A DNA stretch of 42,276 nucleotides from a bacterium (GCA_030536655.1 JAUNPN010000010.1:1-42276), one strand, 5' to 3'. Shown: positions 16,681 through 24,180, numbered from the stretch's first letter. The notes: generated by a model not told the origin, from the sequence alone. Translations and numbers: made by a program.

Positions 16681-18211
16681 TGCGATTCTTTCCTCGGCAG
16701 TATCGGCTTTAAGCGCGGGCGCGGTCTGCGCGGCAATGACAGCAGGACGGATGAGGAGAAATGTATTTTTACTTATGCTGCTGACGCTGCTTGTTTCGGC
16801 TGTGGGGGTATGGAATAAGACCGCGGTTTATCCGGCGGCTGCTGTTGTTATGGCGCTTGTTCTTTATGCGTCGGAGGCAAAGCCTGCTGATGCGGCTTCG
16901 GCGGCATTCGCGGCGGCAGGAACGGCATTTTTGATTTTATTTTTTGTAAACGGCATGGTGGCGCCGACTTTGGAGGCATATTCGTACACGCTTCGCTATG
17001 ACTTCTATTATGCGGGAGTGCACAGCCCCGTCGTGATGGCGTCAGCTGCCGTGATAATGGCGGCAATGATTATTATGATAAAGCTGCTGCCCTCGGACAG
17101 CAGGATGAGCGGCGCAGTTCCGATTTGCGTGATTTCTCTGTCGCTTGCGGCGGCAGCGGTTATGATTCTGCATATGCTGTTCGGAAGGCTGATTGAGTTT
17201 AACGCAAAGTATTTCAGGATTCCGCTTCCGTATTCGATGCTGACCGGTGCAATCGCTCTTTTGTGCTGTGCCTTTACCTGCATATTCATACGTGTGCTTT
17301 CATCAAAGCTTGTACTTTCGGAAAAGCTCAGCCAAACGAAGGAATTTTATCTTATACTTACGGCGATTATTCTTATGATAGTTTTCTACTGCTGTGAGAA
17401 TATAATTCTGAATAACTACACAAGCTTTGATGAACCGGAATATAAGTACATCACAACAATGCTGATTGTACTGATGCTCATAACCATTCTCACAGCGTTG
17501 ATTGCCGTATGCTCGTACATTCTCAGAACAAGAGCGTATCAGTCAAAGCTGGAACGCGATATGGAGATAACGGAAATGTATCGCAACGAAATTAAGGATA
17601 TTCAGCAGAATATATTTGATTTCAAGCACGATTATATGAAACTGTATTCATCAATGAGTTATTATCTGATCAATAAGGAGTATGACAGGCTGGAGGAGTT
17701 TTTCAACAGCAATATCACTCCCTTGCAGGAGGATTTGTTCAGCCTTGACGAGGAGGCGGCGGCAATTCGTATGCTTGAGGATAACGCGGTACAAGGACTT
17801 ATATATTCGTATATAATCAAGGCGAAGAAAGCCGGAGTATCGCTTTTGGTTGATATACGTGAAAATGTGCCGGTTCTGAGTGTGCCGGTAATGGATCTTA
17901 ACAGAATGCTGGGAATATTTCTTGACAATGCGATAGAGCAGGCGCAGACTCAGGACAAAAAAGTAGGCTTTGCCGCAATTACCGAGGAGGATTCTGTGAT
18001 TTTTATAATATCCAACGCGGCGGATAAGGTGGATATTGAAAAAATGTTTAAAAGGGGCGCAAGCTCTAAGGGTACAGACAGGGGCAGAGGTCTTGCGATT
18101 GCAAGAAAGCTGTGTGCGTCGCATGATGAAATGAGTATGCATACCTACATGAAAAACGGCTCGTTTGTATGTGAGCTGTATGTGAGCGAGGAGAAGTTTG
18201 GAAAAAGATAA
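16670..18211 (+). CDS. GHKL sensor histidine kinase (AgrC-like)
   Basis: A 513-residue membrane kinase. The start at 16670 is chosen because it overlaps the regulator stop by 11 bases and has GGGAG upstream. The N-terminal half holds about seven or eight hydrophobic segments, then a coiled-coil linker. The phosphoacceptor block is FDFKHDYMKLYSS, in place of the usual RHDYKNHL-type box. The ATP-binding part has GIFLDNAIEQA (N box) and GRGLAIARKLC (G box). The last six residues (EKFGKR) are encoded within the start of a palindromic repeat. The signal is unknown; small extracellular peptides are typical for AgrC but no peptide gene was found. Confidence 0.93.
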   Translation: MEFDAILSSAVSALSAGAVCAAMTAGRMRRNVFLLMLLTLLVSAVGVWNKTAVYPAAAVVMALVLYASEAKPADAASAAFAAAGTAFLILFFVNGMVAPTLEAYSYTLRYDFYYAGVHSPVVMASAAVIMAAMIIMIKLLPSDSRMSGAVPICVISLSLAAAAVMILHMLFGRLIEFNAKYFRIPLPYSMLTGAIALLCCAFTCIFIRVLSSKLVLSEKLSQTKEFYLILTAIILMIVFYCCENIILNNYTSFDEPEYKYITTMLIVLMLITILTALIAVCSYILRTRAYQSKLERDMEITEMYRNEIKDIQQNIFDFKHDYMKLYSSMSYYLINKEYDRLEEFFNSNITPLQEDLFSLDEEAAAIRMLEDNAVQGLIYSYIIKAKKAGVSLLVDIRENVPVLSVPVMDLNRMLGIFLDNAIEQAQTQDKKVGFAAITEEDSVIFIISNAADKVDIEKMFKRGASSKGTDRGRGLAIARKLCASHDEMSMHTYMKNGSFVCELYVSEEKFGKR

Positions 18212-18303
18212 GCGGCACATCTTGCCGCCCTCAGCGACTTGAAGTATAAACATACGTCGGCGTTGCTTCTGACGGCAATCTGCTTGCTTCTCTTTTCCCA
18301 AAC
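18196..18303 (+). repeat. GTTTGG palindromic repeat, full copy
   Basis: A 108-base imperfect palindrome with outer arms GTTTGG...AAGC and GCTTCTCTTTTCCCAAAC (16 of 18 paired). Inside are a TTGCCG/CGGCAA stem, a GCGAC/GTTGC stem and a GTAT-AAAC-ATAC tip. Its 5' end overlaps the kinase stop codon. The following bases GGGAGAGGAG (18304-18313) can pair with CTCTTTTCCC of the 3' arm. Confidence 0.9.
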
Positions 18304-18313
18304 GGGAGAGGAG

Positions 18314-18443
18314 TAAAGATAAGCTGCACATCTTGCCGCCATTCGGGGCTTGAAGTACATTGAGTACGACTGAGCCCCTCAAAGCGGCAATCTGCATGCT
18401 TCTCTTTTCCCAAACGCATTGGTGAAAGGAGTTCGAATTATAA
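18314..18443 (+). repeat. GTTTGG palindromic repeat, variant copy with compensatory stem changes, plus tail
   Basis: The left end is truncated (starts at AAAGATAAGC). The middle stem is GGGGC/GCCCC instead of GCGAC/GTCGC and the tip stem is GTAC/GTAC instead of GTAT/ATAC, so pairing is kept while sequence changes. It ends CCCAAAC at 18415, then carries the tail GCATTGGTGAAAGGAGTTCG ending ATTATAA at 18443. Confidence 0.88.
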
Positions 18444-18506
18444 GTTTGGGAAAAGATAAGCACCGCTTCTCTTTTCCCAAACGGGAAAGGAGTTCGGATT
18501 ATAAAT
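18444..18506 (+). repeat. GTTTGG palindromic repeat, short copy, with tail carrying the ribosome binding site of the GH26 gene
   Basis: The minimal hairpin GTTTGGGAAAAGATAAGC / GCTTCTCTTTTCCCAAAC with loop ACC (18444-18482; 17 of 18 paired). A shortened tail has AAAGGAG at 18486-18492 and the ATG at 18507. CTTTTCCC (18471-18478) can instead pair with GGGAAAGG (18483-18490) around an AAAC loop, which would hide the ribosome binding site. Confidence 0.88.
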
Positions 18507-20285
18507 ATGAAAAAAATACCGGTTATAATTGCCTCGGCAATTGCAGCGGCAGCAGTGGTTCTGTCGCTTGTATCCTGCGGCGGCAGCAAGCTTATTCTTT
18601 CCACGGATTCGGAGGAAATTATATTTGACGGAGTGCCTATGCAGGGATATACCATAAACGGAACAAGGGTAATTTCCGTTGAGGATTTGGAGCGGTATGG
18701 CTTTGAAATCCGTGACAGTGAGAAGGAAATAAACGCAGTAGGCGGCGAAAGTATAACCGAAATTCCGGATACGTCGGGAATATCGCGGACTATTGCGGAG
18801 CTTTCGAAGGCAAAGCCTTCAAAAAAGACAATCAAAATCAATTCGCTGCGCATCGACGGCTATGAGGCGGAGGGCAGGCATTATGTCGCGCTTGACAAGC
18901 TTTGTGCGTTCCGCACCGAATACAATTCCCTGTGGGGATATTCCGATTATAATTTTGTATCGCATAATGAAAACGGCAAAATAATAGTTGACGTATTCCG
19001 TATAAGAATAATTGATATAGGAGCCCAGTGGGACAGGTTAAACGCAATGGTTTCAGTTCCGGAGATGGAATTGTATACGGAGGATTATTCGCGTTCAAGC
19101 GTGCCGTATTACGGCGCAAGGCTGGAACCGCCGGCGGGAATTTATGCGGGGGTAAACGGTGATGATGTGTTTGAAAGCGACTGCCTTGGTTCATCGCTCA
19201 ACTATATTGAGTTCAGCGACTATCAGAAGGATATATTAAAGCCTAATAAGGATTATGTAAAGGCTCACAGCTGCATTATAACGGCTGCATGGAATATAGA
19301 TGATCTTGCCGATGTGTTTGACCGGGAGGAATATATACGGGAAACGCTTGATAATCTTGCAAAGTATCATAAGCCGGTAATTGTCCGTATAGGAGCGGAG
19401 ATGAATGTATCGGAGCTGGGCGATGCTCCGGCGGCATACGTGAATGCGTTCCGTATGATTTCGTCCATAGTGCATGAGTATCCGGATTTTGCGGTAATGT
19501 GGTCGCCGAATGATATGTGTGCGCTGAATAAGCCGTTTGAATATTATTGGCCGGGCGATGAGTATGTTGACTGGATTGGAGTTTCGGCATTTATGAAAAA
19601 GCATTTCAGCGGCGACACGACTTTGCCGCGTGACGGAAATGTGTATTTTATGACGGGAGATTTTGCCTATACCACAAATACCCTGAAGAATATCACTGAT
19701 TTTATGGAACGTCATGGTATAGAAAAGCCGATCGCGGTGAGCGAGGGCGGAACGGTTACTCAGCTTAACTATCCGAACGGCGGAGAGATTGAGGAATGGT
19801 CAAAAACAAGGCTGGGCTATATGTACTGGTATGCGCCTATGCGCTTCCCGCAGCTTAAGCTGATAAATTACTTTAATCATAATATGCCGGAGGAGATGCA
19901 GTTCTTTAATATGCACGACAGACCGGAGTTTGTCGCACTGATAAACGAGGCTCTTTCAAACGGTCAGTACAGGCGCACTGCAAATGACACACCGTCCTTT
20001 ACTTTTGCGAAGGCGGCGGACAGGACGTATGAGCAGACTGCAATTCCTCTGTATACCTACGCATATCTGCCGGAGGAAACGATACAGAAGGTTGAATACC
20101 TGCTTGACGGCGGACTGCTGTTTGAAAGCACGAAAATTCCGTACAAGTATACGCCGACAACCGAGTTTTTGCCGGAGGGAAAGCACGAGCTGGTTGTAAG
20201 AATTACCGGCAGCAGCAGTGTAAAGGAAATGGAATTCAGCTTGACAAGACAGGGAAAGAGTGTTACAATAAGCAATAAAAAATAA
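18507..20285 (+). CDS. lipoprotein with stalk domain and GH26-like glycoside hydrolase domain
   Basis: A 592-residue exported lipoprotein: signal peptide with lipobox LVSC (Cys24). Residues 35-135 resemble a copper-amine-oxidase N-terminal 'stalk' domain (FDGVPMQGYTINGTRVISVE). The catalytic domain (about 165-470) resembles GH26, with probable acid/base Glu298 in RIGAEMN, probable nucleophile Glu413 in AVSEGG, and WSPND and WIGVSAF segments. A C-terminal Ig-like part follows. GH26 enzymes cut beta-mannans and related beta-glycans; the substrate here is not known. It follows the LytTR two-component genes and precedes an acyltransferase, which suggests surface or exopolysaccharide processing. 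Confidence 0.82.
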   Translation: MKKIPVIIASAIAAAAVVLSLVSCGGSKLILSTDSEEIIFDGVPMQGYTINGTRVISVEDLERYGFEIRDSEKEINAVGGESITEIPDTSGISRTIAELSKAKPSKKTIKINSLRIDGYEAEGRHYVALDKLCAFRTEYNSLWGYSDYNFVSHNENGKIIVDVFRIRIIDIGAQWDRLNAMVSVPEMELYTEDYSRSSVPYYGARLEPPAGIYAGVNGDDVFESDCLGSSLNYIEFSDYQKDILKPNKDYVKAHSCIITAAWNIDDLADVFDREEYIRETLDNLAKYHKPVIVRIGAEMNVSELGDAPAAYVNAFRMISSIVHEYPDFAVMWSPNDMCALNKPFEYYWPGDEYVDWIGVSAFMKKHFSGDTTLPRDGNVYFMTGDFAYTTNTLKNITDFMERHGIEKPIAVSEGGTVTQLNYPNGGEIEEWSKTRLGYMYWYAPMRFPQLKLINYFNHNMPEEMQFFNMHDRPEFVALINEALSNGQYRRTANDTPSFTFAKAADRTYEQTAIPLYTYAYLPEETIQKVEYLLDGGLLFESTKIPYKYTPTTEFLPEGKHELVVRITGSSSVKEMEFSLTRQGKSVTISNKK

Positions 20286-20304
20286 TTTTTAAGGAAGATA
20301 AAGA

Positions 20305-21345
20305 ATGAAGAAACGTAAATCGGAAATTTCATATATGAACGTCTTTTTCTGCATGGGGGTTATATTAATTCATGTGCTGTCGGATGCGGTGACTGATTTG
20401 CCGCATGACGCTGCGGCATATACGGTTATATATAATGTATGGCGTATGCTGACCTGTGCGGTGCCGGGATTCATATTTTTAAGCGGCTTAAAGCTTTCAC
20501 TCAAGCCGATAACCGATTATAAAAGGTTTTATCTTAGGAGAGTGACTTCGGTTTTGATACCTTATCTGATATGGATGCCGATATATTACTATTTTTCGTG
20601 GAAGTGGCACTACTATCCGGAGATAGGAGTGAAGGACTTTTTCATCAAGCTTGCAGACGGAACGTCAACGGCGCATTTCTATTTTATAATAGTGATTTTG
20701 CAGTTTTATATAATGATGCCGCTTTGGCAGCTTATTACAAAAAAACTTCCGGCACTGCCGGTGTTAATTGTCTGCGCCGTCATAACATGCTGGTCGCAGG
20801 CATGGCTGCCGGTAATAGCTGAAAATAACGGAATTACACTGCCGGTTACAAACGATAGGCTGTTTATAAATTATCTGCTTGCGTGGGCGTGCGGCTGTTA
20901 CTGCGGAGCGTATTATGACAAGGCGGCGGCAATGGTGAAGAAGCTGAGGTATCTGATATATGCTGTGTTTTTAATACTTGCCGCCGCAGATTTAAGCTTT
21001 GTTCATTATGTGAATAAAACAGGCGAAATTTATTTGCAGCTGTATTATGTAAACTCGGCGTATGCGATTGCCGCAATATTTGCGGTTATGGCGGTTATGA
21101 TAAGACTTTCGGAAAGGATAGGCATGGGAAGCTGTGCCGCGCTGCTTGACCGGTCAAGCTATTATATTTATTTGGTGCATTTGCTTGTGCTGATGGCGGC
21201 GCGCGAGGTTGTGAACAATAATTTCGCGGAAATGGGCGTGCTTAACAGGACTGCGGTATATTTTGTTTCAGTATACGGTGTTTCGATTTTTGCATCGGTT
21301 ATTTATACCGCTGCAAAGGATAAAGTAAAAATAAATTATAGATAA
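20305..21345 (+). CDS. acyltransferase-3-family membrane O-acyltransferase
   Basis: A 346-residue polytopic membrane protein with about ten hydrophobic segments. The N-terminal pattern is SYMNVFFCMGVILIHVLSD, with the conserved His in the first membrane helix, followed by an arginine-rich loop (FYLRRVTSVLIPYLIW). These are features of the acyltransferase 3 (OafA/WecH-type) family, which acetylates surface polysaccharides from cytoplasmic acetyl-CoA. It begins 19 bases after the GH26-like gene, with AAGGAAG upstream, so the two are probably co-transcribed. Transcription likely ends at the hairpin at 21391. Confidence 0.88.
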   Translation: MKKRKSEISYMNVFFCMGVILIHVLSDAVTDLPHDAAAYTVIYNVWRMLTCAVPGFIFLSGLKLSLKPITDYKRFYLRRVTSVLIPYLIWMPIYYYFSWKWHYYPEIGVKDFFIKLADGTSTAHFYFIIVILQFYIMMPLWQLITKKLPALPVLIVCAVITCWSQAWLPVIAENNGITLPVTNDRLFINYLLAWACGCYCGAYYDKAAAMVKKLRYLIYAVFLILAAADLSFVHYVNKTGEIYLQLYYVNSAYAIAAIFAVMAVMIRLSERIGMGSCAALLDRSSYYIYLVHLLVLMAAREVVNNNFAEMGVLNRTAVYFVSVYGVSIFASVIYTAAKDKVKINYR

Positions 21346-21390
21346 TAGCACGAACGGGCAGCTTTCGGCTGAAAAACAGATTGTGTTATT

Positions 21391-21436
21391 CAATATTTTT
21401 ATCGGACAAAAGCTTTTTTGTCCGATAAAAATATTG
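21391..21436 (+). terminator. long perfect hairpin, probable terminator
   Basis: Perfect 21-base arms (21391-21411 and 21416-21436) with a GCTT loop. A T-run lies inside the loop/right arm and A-runs in the left arm, but no T-run follows the stem. It closes the GH26-acyltransferase unit. Confidence 0.65.
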
Positions 21437-21497
21437 TAAGAAAAGATTCCGGCGGTCCTTTTCGGTATGAAAGCGAAGCTTTGAATTTTTTTAATAA

Positions 21498-21567
21498 AGC
21501 GTTTAGACAATGTTATAACAGCGTTTAGACAAGAAGTATTGACAACCGAAATTTTCTGTATTATAAT
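21498..21567 (+). promoter_or_regulatory. putative LytTR operator and full-consensus promoter
   Basis: Direct repeats AGCGTTTAGACAA at 21498-21510 and 21520-21532 (identical, offset 22). TTGACA (21539-21544), 17 bases, TATAAT (21562-21567). The first repeat starts 41 bases before the -35 box, the same distance as at 15821 and 30133. GCGTTTAGA also fits the general LytTR half-site pattern. Confidence 0.65.
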
Positions 21568-21573
21568 GCGGAT

Positions 21574-21980
21574 ATGAGGATGTACTAATAGGGGAAAATA
21601 ATTGAAAGTATTGAAACCTGTTTGACATATAACCCAACGATGTAAAATATCATCAAATTGTGTGTTGGATGTATCAAGATTCTGTTTAAACATTAATCCG
21701 GTGAGATTATCACATGAATAAAAAGAAATACTGAATGCTTTTAAAAGGAATTACAAATGTCATTATGCATAATTTGAATATTTTTATTAAAAAAATATAT
21801 ATACTGAATTATTACAGCAAAAAAGAAAAATTATAATTAGTGATAAAAGCGGAATAATTCAGGAGGACTGTACCAATAGTATCTTTCCAATATCAAGTAT
21901 ATCTTGAGTTTGGCTTGTTAAGCACTTAATATGATAGTTTTGCTAGAATCAGTATTACAAAGAGGAAAGGACGATTTATT
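21574..21980 (+). other. long AT-rich 5' leader without a convincing gene
   Basis: About 400 bases from the promoter at 21539 to the ATG at 21981. Only very short frames with ribosome sites are present, for example six codons after AAAAGGAA at about 21750. A CCAAC...GTTGG pairing is visible near 21635-21665. AGGAGG stands at about 21861 without a start codon at a suitable distance. Its function is unknown. Confidence 0.4.
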
Positions 21981-22484
21981 ATGAGAAAATTAAAAAAAAT
22001 TATTGCGTTATGCTTGACTTCAATGGCGGCGATATCTGCTACATGTGTAAATAGTGTATTTGCAGAAAAGGTAATGCCTTTGCCGGGAGGCGGAGAATTT
22101 GTTATTTACGAAGAAGGTGATAAATTGCCAATGGTTGCATATGCAAGAACGGCAGACTTTGATTTTAATCAGACATTCCCTATTTATCCTAGATCCTCGT
22201 TTCTGTTAACACCTTATACTGAAAATTCTGTAAAGAATGTTATTCCTTTAGGAGAAGGAGAAAGAAATATCCATTTTACGTTTGACAGTGCGCCGAGAGG
22301 TTGTTATGTATGGTTGTATAATGTAACTACAGGCAAATATGAATTGGATGGTGAAGCTATGGGTGGTCTTGTTGATAAAAACTATGGTTTTAGAAATCTG
22401 CCGGCAGGTAATACATATAGGATTAGATTTTCGGGAACGGACTACAATGCTGTAACGTTATCGGGCAATTGTGCAACATATTGA
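21981..22484 (+). CDS. small secreted protein, Fn3-like, function unknown
   Basis: A 167-residue protein with a signal peptide (likely cleavage after VFA, about residue 29). The mature part ends in a beta-rich block: KNVIPLGEGERNIHFTF, a Trp/Tyr-rich centre, then FRNLPAGNTYRIRFSG, resembling the last strands of a fibronectin-III fold. The block aligns with the protein at 23028 (NNIVPLSEGENCISLSF ... IKGLTEGHNYHVRVSA), so the two are paralogues. The start has AGAGGAAAGGA upstream. It is expressed from the LytTR-type promoter at 21498 after a long leader. No enzymatic motif is seen. Confidence 0.75.
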   Translation: MRKLKKIIALCLTSMAAISATCVNSVFAEKVMPLPGGGEFVIYEEGDKLPMVAYARTADFDFNQTFPIYPRSSFLLTPYTENSVKNVIPLGEGERNIHFTFDSAPRGCYVWLYNVTTGKYELDGEAMGGLVDKNYGFRNLPAGNTYRIRFSGTDYNAVTLSGNCATY

Positions 22485-22563
22485 TTTGCTTTTATAACAT
22501 AATGTGTTGAATGGATTTCCATAGGAGCTTTCGCCTTAGGTAATATTAAATTGGTTGATTACA

Positions 22564-22714
22564 AGCCTGTTTAGTACTTTTATGCGTTCTTAAATAGATT
22601 TTGCCGTTTTATGCATTAGAAATTATAGGTGTATGATGATATACCTGCGAAATTTGACTTAAAAGTGGTGAAAATTTTTTGAAAATCTGCACAAGACCAG
22701 ATACTAAACAGGCT
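22564..22714. mobile_element. possible MITE-like element with terminal inverted repeats
   Basis: AGCCTGTTTAGTA (22564-22576) and its exact complement (22702-22714) bound a 151-base non-coding segment. An internal hairpin AGGTGTAT/ATATACCT sits near the centre. No clear target duplication was found. A single copy is seen in the window. The surrounding 22485-22889 holds no gene; an 8-base inverted repeat CAATTCCT/AGGAATTG is at 22749-22804. Confidence 0.4.
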
Positions 22715-22889
22715 ATAAAAAACAGAAATAAATAATTTAATAAGGGTACAATTCCTTTACTCAATGAACGGCAGAACTGTCAGTGCAAATTCATAGAGGA
22801 ATTGGACTGTCGATAGATTAATGCGAACTCTCTGTTTAAGAGGGGCATATATTATTTGGTTACACTAATTTATACAGAAAAGAGTGTAA

Positions 22890-23027
22890 GTTTGGAAAAA
22901 GATAAGCTGCGAATCTTGCCGTCCTCAGCGACTTGAAGTATAAACATACGTCGGCGTCACTTCTGACGGCAATCTGCTTGCTTCTCTTTTCCCAAAAGCA
23001 TTGGTGAAAGGAGTTCGGATTATAATA
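22890..23027 (+). repeat. GTTTGG palindromic repeat, full copy, with tail carrying a ribosome binding site
   Basis: A full unit (22890-22997), close to those at 18196 and 27359, ending CCCAAAAG. The tail GCATTGGTGAAAGGAGTTCG ends with ATTATAATA before the ATG at 23028. CTTTTC/CCAA of the 3' arm (22986-22995) can pair with TTGG/GAAAG of the tail (23001-23010) around a five-base loop, hiding GAAAGG. Confidence 0.88.
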
Positions 23028-23444
23028 ATGAAAAAAAGAATATTGGGCTTATGCTTATGTATGATTTTAGCGGCAGCGGGTACCTGCCATGCCGCCAATG
23101 AACCTATATACTTTGACGATATGACTGTGCATATGTGTCCGGTTATGAATAATTTGCCAACCGGCATTACTTCGGAGACAAAGGTAAATAATATAGTCCC
23201 TTTGTCTGAGGGCGAAAACTGTATATCGTTATCATTTTCAGCTGTTGATGATAATGATATATATTTTGTGTCAGTTTTTGATATAGACGAGGGTTATATA
23301 ACACCGGTGAGCGGAGTTCCGGTCACGCAGGATAAGTTCGTTATAAAAGGGCTGACGGAAGGACATAACTATCATGTCAGGGTATCGGCTTTATTGAACG
23401 AGCATACTGTAAGCGGAACTATTCAAACTGGGTTTAAAGAATGA
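23028..23444 (+). CDS. small secreted protein, Fn3-like paralogue, function unknown
   Basis: 138 residues with a signal peptide (MKKRILGLCLCMILAAAG, cleavage likely after CHA). The ATG at 23028 is preferred: the open frame runs back to a TTG at 23001, but that stretch is repeat tail shared with unrelated genes. The beta-rich mature domain aligns with the product of 21981 (IVPLSEGEN, IKGLTEGHNYHVRVSA). The ribosome site AAAGGAG lies 14 bases upstream, unusually far. The next gene begins within 12 bases, so it probably shares the transcript. Confidence 0.75.
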   Translation: MKKRILGLCLCMILAAAGTCHAANEPIYFDDMTVHMCPVMNNLPTGITSETKVNNIVPLSEGENCISLSFSAVDDNDIYFVSVFDIDEGYITPVSGVPVTQDKFVIKGLTEGHNYHVRVSALLNEHTVSGTIQTGFKE

Positions 23445-23455
23445 GGGCATTTATT

Positions 23456-24136
23456 ATGAAGAAAAAAAATCTTAAAACAATATTCGCATTGGCCTCAGGG
23501 GCTGTGCTTCTGACAGCTTTAAGTGCGTTTGCGGAAGGATACAGCGATACAGAGAATGATAATTCTTTAACTGTATCCGTAAATGCATTGTCACGTTTAG
23601 GAATAATAAATGGATATGAAGACGGAAGCTTCAGACCTCAAAACCAATTAACACGAGAAGAAGTATGCGCTATGTTAAGCAGAATGATTCCGCAGGGGCA
23701 GAGCAGTGTGATTACGATAGATTTCGGAGATGTTGACAAAAAATCGTGGTCTTACGGCGCCATAACAAAAGCGGCGGCATTGTCGATTATAGACGGTTAT
23801 GAAGATAATACCTTTAAACCGTATAATAATATAAGTTATCAGGAATACATAAAAATGATTATGTCAATGGCAGGTTATAGGGCATATGCAGAGGATAACG
23901 GAGGTTATCCCGATGGTTATATTAAGGCGGCGGCGGAAAACAAAGTAACGGACGGAATAGAGTTTGATTTTGAGGACGATATAACAAGACGTGATGCGGC
24001 AGTTATGCTTGACAGAATTTTGGATGTTCCATTCCTTCTTGTAAGCACATATAATGTACAGGGAATATCTGAATTTAAGGTAGCAGATGGGTTAACATAT
24101 AGAAGGTTATTAGAGTCTATCCGTAATTTAAATTAA
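23456..24136 (+). CDS. secreted S-layer-homology (SLH) domain protein
   Basis: 226 residues: signal peptide (to about residue 26, SAFA), then three SLH-type repeats. LSRLGIINGYEDGSFRPQNQ is at about 46-65, ITKAAALSIIDGYEDNTFKP at about 103-122, and a weaker third unit IKAAAENKVTDG...DITRRDAAVMLDRIL at about 156-189. SLH domains bind pyruvylated secondary cell-wall polymers. The start at 23456 has GAGGG eight bases upstream; an ATG at 23441 overlaps the previous stop and would add five residues. There is little beyond the SLH repeats, so it may serve as an anchor or structural protein. Confidence 0.88.
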   Translation: MKKKNLKTIFALASGAVLLTALSAFAEGYSDTENDNSLTVSVNALSRLGIINGYEDGSFRPQNQLTREEVCAMLSRMIPQGQSSVITIDFGDVDKKSWSYGAITKAAALSIIDGYEDNTFKPYNNISYQEYIKMIMSMAGYRAYAEDNGGYPDGYIKAAAENKVTDGIEFDFEDDITRRDAAVMLDRILDVPFLLVSTYNVQGISEFKVADGLTYRRLLESIRNLN

Positions 24137-24180
24137 GTGCTTTCTTTAATTATGGATAGGCTCTTAAATTAACGGCAGGG

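Noticed and set aside
15961-18211. An agr-type quorum-sensing locus
   Set aside because: The kinase and regulator are AgrC/AgrA-like, but no agrB protease or agrD peptide gene was found in the window.
18196-18506. Tandem repeats as a CRISPR array
   Set aside because: The units are palindromes of different length without constant spacers, and no cas genes are present.
17651-18853. 400-codon minus-strand open frame across the kinase end and the repeats
   Set aside because: It is antisense to two clear genes and is long only because the tandem repeats lack stops in that frame; the translation repeats the palindrome (FGKRE...) and has no domain.
21268-21693. 141-codon minus-strand frame
   Set aside because: It crosses the long perfect hairpin and the LytTR promoter, with no ribosome site or domain; taken as chance.
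23001-23027. Extended starts for the genes at 23028 and 27625 (TTG, giving VKGVRII before the ATG)
   Set aside because: The added residues come from the shared repeat tail, no ribosome site precedes the TTG, and the added peptide would replace a normal signal sequence or HAD N-terminus.
22998-23030. TATAAT-like sequence in the repeat tail (GGATTATAAT) as a promoter for leaderless transcription
   Set aside because: No -35 box at a proper distance in this copy, and the other copies read TATAAA or TATAGA.
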